Assembly (NCBI GenBank): GCA_944387845.1
Contig: CALXGH010000068.1
Location: forward strand, 1 to 37,359
Source: an uncultured Oscillospiraceae bacterium
Lineage (GTDB): Bacteria > Bacillota > Clostridia > Oscillospirales > Oscillospiraceae
Length of the DNA stretch: 37,359 nt
Direction of reading: 5' to 3'
The position numbers and the translations under genes are program-made. The notes under the pieces are model-generated. The model was not told the DNA's origin. It ran no database searches and worked only from the letters and a program-made list of their open reading frames with translations. Each line of letters opens with the position of its first letter. Position 1 is the first letter of the stretch. Below are positions 32,057 through 37,359 of the stretch, in pieces.

Positions 32057-33663
32057 TCTTTACTGATAAAATTCGTCAAAGTGCCTAAATATTTACATAC
32101 TTGCTCCGCTGCTTTTATGCCATCTACTGATGCGGAGGTTATGCCGCCGGCGTACCCGGCCCCTTCGCCGCAGGGGAAAATGCCGGAGATTGAGGCCATG
32201 CCGTCCTGTCCTCTTATTATCCTTATAGGGCAGGAGCTTCGTGTCTCAACGGCGGTGAGAACGCCTTCAGGGTCGGAAAAGCCGTGGATTTTCTTTTCCA
32301 TCTGGGGTATTGCCTCGGCGATGGCCTGGCAGATAAAGTCAGGAAGAACGTCCCACAAATTACATGGCATAACGCCGGGAGTGTAGGATGGCTTTACCTT
32401 TCCAAATGACACTGTGGGGGTTTTATTTAAAAAGTCCCCGATTTTCTGGGCCGGTGCGAAATAGTTTTTACCACCTGATATAAAGGCGGATTTTTCAAGG
32501 CTCTCCTGGAACTCTATGCCGCCGAAAAGACCCTCAAAGTCCTCAGGTGTAACGGAGACTAAAAGCCCGCCGTTTATGTTGATGTTATCACGCATATACT
32601 CGCTCATGCCGTTTGTAACAACGCCGCCCTTTTCGCTGGCTGCCGCCACAACATAGCCGCCGGGGCAGACGCAAAATGTAAATACGCTTCTGCCGCTGTC
32701 AAGATGGACGGCCAGCTTATAGTCGGAGGCGGGGAGAGTGCCCAAAGTGGCGGCATCGCCGTACTGGGCAAGGTCAATATCCTTTTGAAGGTGCTCTATC
32801 CTGACGCCAATGGCAAAGGGCTTTTTCTCCATGTCAAGGCCGGAGTCAAAGAGCATTTTAAATGTGTCCCTGGCGGAGTTTCCAAGGGCCAAAATAAGTG
32901 CGTCGGTTTTTATATCATAAGTGCCGGAAGAATCAGACACTGTGGCGGAGACGATTTTCCCGCCGGATGTGTTAATACCTGTAAGTGCAGCGCCGAAGCG
33001 GATATCGCAGCCTTTTGATATAAGGTACTGCCTGATATTTTTAACGGTTATCTTCAGCCTGTCCGTTCCGATATGGGGCTTTGAAAGGTAGAGAATATCC
33101 TCAGGTGCCCCGAAGGACACAAACTCCGACAGTACATAGCCAATTCTATCATCGTTTATGCCGGTTGTGAGCTTGCCGTCTGAGAAGAGGCCTGCGCCCC
33201 CCTCGCCAAACTGGACATTTGAGTTTTCTTTAAGCTCGCCGCCGCTCCAGAAGGAGGCGACGTCAGATGTGCGAGTGTCGATATCGTACCCACGCTCAAT
33301 GACGATGGGAGATATCCCAGCCCGGGTCAGCATCAAAGAGGCCATGATACCCCCGGGGCCGAAGCCAACAACAACGGGGCGGTTTTGGGCTGCTGGGCCG
33401 GAGTATGGGAATTTATACTTCTTTTCAGTGTAAAATGATACGGTTTTAGGGTATCTCTTTACAAGTTTTCCCTCATTTTCGCATTTAAAAACAGCGGTAT
33501 AGACTCTCTTTACATTGGGCTTTTTTCGGCTGTCCACAGAGAGCTTTAAAATTTTAACAAGAGTCAGGTCATTTTCTCTAAGGCCCAGGGCTGAGGCGGC
33601 GTAAGATGTAAGACGGTCAGAGCTTATTTCCGCCGGTATTTTTATGTTAGATATCTTTATCAT
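32053..33663 (-). CDS. FAD-dependent dehydrogenase (COG2509-like)
   Basis: 536 residues from the ATG at 33661-33663, with GGAG 9 bp upstream. Another ATG two codons earlier is too close to the RBS. An N-terminal domain of about 90 residues precedes the dinucleotide-binding motif VVVGFGPGGIMASLML (about residue 100). A GEGGAGLFSDGKL block follows, and the C-terminal FAD-binding GIFPCGEGAGYAGGITSASVDGIKAAE is near residue 500. This architecture matches the uncharacterised 'FAD-dependent dehydrogenase' family common in Firmicutes. The reaction and partner are not known. The possible -35/-10 lies upstream, followed by the G-rich block. It may be co-transcribed with pncB. Confidence 0.88.
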   Translation of the reverse strand: MIKISNIKIPAEISSDRLTSYAASALGLRENDLTLVKILKLSVDSRKKPNVKRVYTAVFKCENEGKLVKRYPKTVSFYTEKKYKFPYSGPAAQNRPVVVGFGPGGIMASLMLTRAGISPIVIERGYDIDTRTSDVASFWSGGELKENSNVQFGEGGAGLFSDGKLTTGINDDRIGYVLSEFVSFGAPEDILYLSKPHIGTDRLKITVKNIRQYLISKGCDIRFGAALTGINTSGGKIVSATVSDSSGTYDIKTDALILALGNSARDTFKMLFDSGLDMEKKPFAIGVRIEHLQKDIDLAQYGDAATLGTLPASDYKLAVHLDSGRSVFTFCVCPGGYVVAAASEKGGVVTNGMSEYMRDNININGGLLVSVTPEDFEGLFGGIEFQESLEKSAFISGGKNYFAPAQKIGDFLNKTPTVSFGKVKPSYTPGVMPCNLWDVLPDFICQAIAEAIPQMEKKIHGFSDPEGVLTAVETRSSCPIRIIRGQDGMASISGIFPCGEGAGYAGGITSASVDGIKAAEQVCKYLGTLTNFISKD

Positions 33664-33693
33664 GGTCATTTTCTCCAAAATCAGGCTGTAATC

Positions 33694-33722
33694 ATTTTAT
33701 CATTTTATTTTTCCATATACAA
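33694..33722 (-). promoter_or_regulatory. possible promoter of the FAD dehydrogenase gene
   Basis: On the minus strand TTGTAT (33722-33717), a 17-nt spacer and TAAAAT (33699-33694). The -35 is poor beyond TTG. A second TAAAAT overlaps slightly upstream. Confidence 0.4.
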
Positions 33723-33729
33723 CCGCCGG

Positions 33730-34190
33730 GCGGGTTCCGCATTGGGAGAATGTGATATGAGAAGGGCCTTGCGGAGTGCGGGGGCGCAGGTGCGGGGAGC
33801 GGAGTGCGCGCAGGGTGCAGGTGCCGGGTGCATGGTGAAGGTGCCGGGTGCATGGTGAAAGTGCAGGGCGCAGGGTGCGGGTGCAGGGTGGGGATGCGGG
33901 ACACGAAAAAAGCGTGATGAGCAGGGCGGGGGACGAAGGGAAAGCCGGAAACGCGGCGCGGGGAGGCGAGGGAGAAGCCAGAGGGGCAGTGTGGGGCGCA
34001 GGACGTGGAGAAGGGCAGTGTGGAGGGGAGAAAAGGGCGTGGGCGGTGTGGTGCGGCGGCTGGGCGTGAGGGGGCGCAGGGAGAGCGGAAAAATGTGCGC
34101 GGGGGGGCGGTCGGGGCAGTGCACAGGCAAGGGCACATAGGCAGGGCTATTAGCGGGATACATTTTTGCCGGTCGCGGCATATAGAAAAG
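33730..34190. repeat. G-rich low-complexity block with 20-bp tandem repeats and quadruplex-forming potential
   Basis: The gap of about 630 bp between the FAD dehydrogenase and the first M24 gene holds no gene. Its plus strand is extremely G-rich and C/T-poor compared with the flanks. At 33821-33840 and 33841-33860 a 20-bp unit (GTGCCGGGTGCATGGTGAAG) is repeated with one change. Degenerate copies continue to 33900 and probably precede at 33801. From 33866 to 33900 six runs of three or four G are separated by loops of 1-4 nt, which satisfies the usual G-quadruplex pattern. Minus-strand Pro-rich frames across it are composition artefacts. Confidence 0.8.
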
Positions 34191-34192
34191 AC

Positions 34193-34220
34193 TTGAAATA
34201 TAAGATAAAAATAGTAAAAT
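34193..34220 (+). promoter_or_regulatory. promoter of the first M24 peptidase gene
   Basis: TTGAAA (34193-34198), a 16-nt spacer and TAAAAT (34215-34220). The same arrangement and much of the spacer (ATAGTAAAATTA) recur before the paralogue at 36029-36056, which supports function. Confidence 0.7.
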
Positions 34221-34295
34221 TAAACATGACGGAAGCGTCTTTTAAAACTTAAAATCCACCGCGAAGTTTATAAAATAAAAAGGGAGGAATTTGTT

Positions 34296-35369
34296 TTGTA
34301 TAAGAAGAGATTTGAGCGTGTTCTCGCCAAAATGGAGGAGAGAGGTCTTGAGCAGATCCTGGTTATGGACCCCAACAGTATCTGGTATCTTACAGGTTAT
34401 CAGAACAACCCTATGGAGAGATTTTACGCTCTTTATATCAGCGCCAGCGGTAACCACATGATGTTCATGAATAAGCTGTTCCCAATTCCAAACACTGACC
34501 TTGAGTGCGTATGGTTCACGGACACTGACGACTATATCGGCATTCTGGCATCAAAAGTTGACAGCGAGAAAACGCTGGGCGTTGACAAGGTTATGACAGC
34601 CAGCTTCCTTGTACCTCTTATGGAGCACAATCCTAACTGCAAATACGTCCTGGCTTCCGACTGCGTTGACGAAGTAAGGGCGGTAAAAGACGAGACAGAG
34701 CAGGGTCTCATGAGAGACGTATCGCTTATTAACGATAAGGTAATGGAGAGCGTTGAGAGCTTTATTCATGAGGGTGTAACTGAGCTGGAGGTCGGCCAGT
34801 TTATCCTCGACCAGTACAAAGCCCACGGCTGCGATGGAGGCACATCAATGCCAATCGTTGCATTCGGCGCTCACGCCGCCGACCCTCACCACAAAACTGA
34901 CAGCACAGTACTTAAAGAGGGCGACTGCATTTTGATCGACACAGGCTCTAAGAAAAAGCGCTACTCTTCCGACATGACAAGAACTTTCTTCTTTAAGAAG
35001 GTATCCCCGAAGCATGCAGAGATCTATGAGATAGTTAAGAAGGCAAACGAGATCGGCGAAGAGATGGTAAAGCCGGGAGTAAAGCTCTGCGAAGTTGACA
35101 AGGCAGCGAGAGATTATATCACAAAAGCAGGCTACGGCGAGTACTTCACCCACAGACTGGGCCACTTCATCGGCCTTAAAGGCCATGAGCAGGGGGACGT
35201 CAGCCTCACAAGTAAAATCATAGCTGAGCCGGGCATGATCTTCTCCATCGAGCCGGGCATATACCTTCCAGACGATTTCGGCGTGAGAATTGAGGACCTT
35301 GTTCTGGTTACAGAGGACGGCTGCGAGATACTCAACCACCACAGCAAAGAGCTGAAAGTTCTGGGGTAA
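34296..35369 (+). CDS. M24 family Xaa-Pro peptidase, copy 1
   Basis: 357-residue cytoplasmic metallopeptidase with a creatinase-type N-terminal domain (about 1-135) and a pita-bread catalytic domain. The five metal ligands are visible: Asp215 in LIDTGSKKK, Asp226 in SSDMTRTFF, His290 in HRLGHFIGL, Glu319 in IFSIEPGIY and Glu333 in GVRIEDL. It should remove an N-terminal residue before proline or split X-Pro dipeptides. The start is TTG at 34296, following GGGAGGA, and the paralogue uses TTG at the equivalent position. The two proteins align without gaps at roughly 70% identity by eye. A branched hairpin follows the stop. Confidence 0.92.
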   Translation: MYKKRFERVLAKMEERGLEQILVMDPNSIWYLTGYQNNPMERFYALYISASGNHMMFMNKLFPIPNTDLECVWFTDTDDYIGILASKVDSEKTLGVDKVMTASFLVPLMEHNPNCKYVLASDCVDEVRAVKDETEQGLMRDVSLINDKVMESVESFIHEGVTELEVGQFILDQYKAHGCDGGTSMPIVAFGAHAADPHHKTDSTVLKEGDCILIDTGSKKKRYSSDMTRTFFFKKVSPKHAEIYEIVKKANEIGEEMVKPGVKLCEVDKAARDYITKAGYGEYFTHRLGHFIGLKGHEQGDVSLTSKIIAEPGMIFSIEPGIYLPDDFGVRIEDLVLVTEDGCEILNHHSKELKVLG

Positions 35370-35377
35370 AAGAAAAA

Positions 35378-35427
35378 GGCCGGACTTTAGTAGTGGGCAG
35401 CGAGAGAATGGCCCAGGCTGTCCGGCC
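35378..35427 (+). other. nested hairpin downstream of M24 copy 1
   Basis: GGCCGGAC (35378-35385) pairs with GTCCGGCC (35420-35427). Inside it TGGGC (35394-35398) pairs with GCCCA (35411-35415). There is no T-tract after it, so it is not a classical terminator. It could stabilise the 3' end of the mRNA. Confidence 0.5.
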
Positions 35428-35461
35428 GTGTTATTACAAATATTATTTACCATATAATAAA

Positions 35462-35500
35462 CAGCAAGACCACAAGTTAAGTGGTCTTGCTGCTTGTTTT
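35462..35500. terminator. terminator between M24 copy 1 and the MATE remnant
   Basis: A perfect 12-bp stem (CAGCAAGACCAC and its complement, 7-nt loop) has CTTGTTTT on the plus side and a T/A-rich tract on the minus side, so it can act on either strand. The MATE remnant's stop codon lies at its edge. Confidence 0.85.
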
Positions 35501-35996
35501 AATACAGATATTTAGCACGAATAGGATTTTTCTTTTTGTTTTTCTGATAAATGCGGTAAGCTATCACACACAAAATTATCTGGGCTACTGAGGAAATGGG
35601 GGTGCCAAGACCAATATGAAACAGTGTGGCCCCTTCCAGCTTACTCATCAAATAGACCGCAGGGATTCTCACACAAAACGCGCCGACTACACCCTGTATC
35701 ATGACAAACACGGTTTTTCCACAGCCGTTAAAATAGCCAACAAAGCAAAAAAGAACGGCGGTGAGCAGGCAGTCGATGGCATAGGCCTTTAGATAGTCGT
35801 GGGCATAGGCGATGACTTCTGCTTCACTTGAGAAAATGGCAGACAGTAGATCGCCTCCGAAAAACGCAACTGCCCCCATCACCAATCCCGCTACCAACGC
35901 GGTTTCTATACCATAAAACAGCGCTTTTCTAGAGCGCTCAAACTCACCGGCGCCGTTGTTTTGCGCCGGGGTTTCGTGCCGTTGTGCCCTGGGCGT
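35499..35996 (-). pseudogene. C-terminal remnant of a MATE transporter gene
   Basis: Only the last third of a MATE protein is present. The frame is open from an in-frame TAA at 35997-35999. Homology starts at AQNNGAGEFERSRKALFYGIE (coded from about 35966), which aligns with AQNMGAGEYDRIRKG of the intact MATE at 22267. Four to five hydrophobic segments follow, then a basic tail (YQKNKKKNPIRAKYLY). About 290 N-terminal residues are missing, and no start codon with an RBS precedes the remnant. It lies on the minus strand between the two M24 copies. The break is about 30 bp from the promoter of copy 2, so the truncation probably accompanied the duplication or an insertion. Confidence 0.85.
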
Positions 35997-36028
35997 TTAT
36001 GTTTTTTCCATCTTTATGAGAGGAGCAC

Positions 36029-36056
36029 TTGAAATATTTGATTTAAATAGTAAAAT
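36029..36056 (+). promoter_or_regulatory. promoter of the second M24 peptidase gene
   Basis: TTGAAA (36029-36034), a 16-nt spacer and TAAAAT (36051-36056), with the same hexamers and spacing as copy 1 and a related spacer. Confidence 0.7.
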
Positions 36057-36124
36057 TATATACAAGACCAGGGGCCGATATATTTTGCCGGCGCCGGTGA
36101 ATTTTAAAAAGGGAGGACACAGCC

Positions 36125-37198
36125 TTGTACAAAGAGAGACTTCAGAGAGTACTTTCGAAAATGAAGGAAAATAATTTAAAGCAGGTACTTGTTCTTGATC
36201 CGGAAAGTATCTGGTATCTTACAGGCTATCAGAACGAGCCTATGGAGAGATTTTACGCTCTTTATCTTAGAGATGACGGAAACCACATCATGTTTTTAAA
36301 TAAGCTGTTTCCGGCACCGGACACAGACCTTCAGTGCCTCTGGTTTTCTGACACCGACGATTATATAGGCCTTCTTGCCTCTAAAGTTGACGGGGATGAA
36401 ACTCTCGGCGTTGACAAGGAGATGAGGGCAAGATTCCTTGTACCTCTTATGAAGCTGTGCCCGGACTGCGATATTGTTCTGGCCTCCGACTGCGTTGACG
36501 ATGTTAGAGCTTGCAAGGACGATGGCGAGAGGGAGTATATCGGAAAGCTTTCATCAATTGACGACAAGGTTATGCAGGCCGCTGAGGGCTTTATTAAAGA
36601 GGGGGTAACGGAAGCGGAAGTTGCCCAGATGATACTTGACGAGTACAAAAAATACGGACATGACAGCGATATCATCCTGCCAAGTGTTGCCTTCGGTCCT
36701 AACGCCGCTGACCCGCACCACAAGACAGACAGCACTGTAATTAAAGAAGGGGACTGCGTTTTAATCGACACAGGCTCAAAGAAAAAACTCTATGCCTCCG
36801 ACATGACCAGGACATTTTTCTATAAAAAGGCCGGAGACAAGCAGAGAGAGGTATATGAGACAGTAAGGCAGGCTAACGAGATCGCAGAAAAAATGGTAAA
36901 GCCTGGTGTAAAGCTCTGTGATTTGGACAAGGCCGCAAGAGACCATATTACAAATGCCGGTTACGGTGAGTATTTCACCCACAGGCTTGGCCATTTCATC
37001 GGCCTTAACGTCCATGAAAAGGGGGACGTCAGCTCCGCAAGCGAAATCATCGCCCAGCCGGGCATGATCTTCTCTATTGAGCCGGGAGTATACATCCCTG
37101 ATGAGTTCGGCGTAAGGATTGAGGATATCGTTCTTGTAACAGAGGACGGATGTAAGATATTAAACAGCTACACTAAGGAGCTTAAAGTCCTGGGCTAA
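36125..37198 (+). CDS. M24 family Xaa-Pro peptidase, copy 2
   Basis: 357 residues, colinear with copy 1 and conserving all five metal ligands (LIDTGSKKK, ASDMTRTFF, HRLGHFIGL, IFSIEPGVY, GVRIEDI). Differences cluster in the N-terminal domain and around residues 175-190, which line the substrate pocket in this fold, and GLKGHE of copy 1 is the more standard GLNVHE here. The TTG start at 36125 follows GGGAGGA, as in copy 1. The shared promoter sequence shows that the duplication included regulatory DNA. Only weak GGCC pairing follows the stop, so termination is unclear. Confidence 0.92.
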   Translation: MYKERLQRVLSKMKENNLKQVLVLDPESIWYLTGYQNEPMERFYALYLRDDGNHIMFLNKLFPAPDTDLQCLWFSDTDDYIGLLASKVDGDETLGVDKEMRARFLVPLMKLCPDCDIVLASDCVDDVRACKDDGEREYIGKLSSIDDKVMQAAEGFIKEGVTEAEVAQMILDEYKKYGHDSDIILPSVAFGPNAADPHHKTDSTVIKEGDCVLIDTGSKKKLYASDMTRTFFYKKAGDKQREVYETVRQANEIAEKMVKPGVKLCDLDKAARDHITNAGYGEYFTHRLGHFIGLNVHEKGDVSSASEIIAQPGMIFSIEPGVYIPDEFGVRIEDIVLVTEDGCKILNSYTKELKVLG

Positions 37199-37304
37199 AA
37201 TAAAAAGGCCATAGGGGCCGGAAAATTATAAAATAGTCTCTGTCCGAGATAAGTATTGGTATGCATAACTGACCTTTTTATTCATTTTTTATGAATGCCC
37301 AATG

Positions 37305-37335
37305 AAAAGGAGCAAGGTGTATCGACCTTGCTCCT
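37305..37335 (-). terminator. terminator of a minus-strand gene beyond the right edge
   Basis: A perfect 11-bp stem (AGGAGCAAGGT and its complement, 6-nt loop) is followed on the minus strand by a short run of T; the plus side has none. A gene entering from the right probably ends just outside or at the edge of the window. Confidence 0.65.
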
Positions 37336-37359
37336 CCTATGGGATATACTATTCAGTTC

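Noticed and set aside
33705-34181. Pro-rich minus-strand frames of 148 and 158 codons in the G-rich block
   Set aside because: Two overlapping frames with the same bias reflect base composition and 20-bp repeats; there is no ribosome site or domain.

Overview
This window is chromosomal DNA from an anaerobic, endospore-forming Firmicute of class Clostridia. The sporulation genes spoIIGA, sigE and sigG show this, together with the Gram-positive neighbourhood hprK-murB-rapZ-whiA-dnaE, a PyrR attenuator, strong AGGAGG-type ribosome binding sites and frequent TTG starts. Ile is often coded by ATA and Arg by AGA/AGG. No rRNA, tRNA, CRISPR array, transposase or phage gene was found. The family cannot be fixed from the sequence alone.

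Layout. 1-3815: the end of trpS, a TagO/WecA-type glycosyl-phosphate transferase, a minus-strand operon of three small uncharacterised proteins, and a YfcE-type phosphoesterase. 4023-8430: spoIIGA-sigE, then an MscS channel and an esterase, then sigG in the opposite orientation. 8704-10445: a NifX-like metal-cluster protein and a PLP aminotransferase. 10664-15525 (all minus): rluA, an ABC exporter pair, and pyrR-uraA under a PyrR-type attenuator. 15735-19241: yceD-rpmF behind a perfect consensus promoter, then a DUF512 protein and der. 19601-29140: rpmB (minus), then hprK, murB, a MATE transporter, rapZ, whiA and dnaE. 29441-33663 (minus): a FAD-dependent dehydrogenase, then pncB translationally coupled to an orphan EIIC/PfoR-type membrane protein. 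34296-37198: two M24 peptidase paralogues flanking a truncated MATE gene.

How the genes work together. SpoIIGA matures pro-SigE in the mother cell, and SigG runs the late forespore programme. sigG has a good SigF-type promoter, so the compartment cascade can be read from the DNA. PyrR senses UMP/UTP and controls its own mRNA and the uracil permease. yceD-rpmF, rpmB, der and rluA serve ribosome assembly. hprK, rapZ and whiA are the usual carbon-control, envelope and division regulatory set, with yvcK missing and a transporter inserted.

No wholly new multi-gene defence or metabolic system is evident. The best leads are: a niacin-salvage enzyme coupled to an orphan EIIC-like membrane protein; a shared 10-bp palindrome at the same offset behind two promoters; an Ala/Glu-rich insertion in SpoIIGA; the three-gene small-protein operon beside the sporulation locus; a 29-bp minisatellite; and G-rich, quadruplex-prone intergenic blocks.
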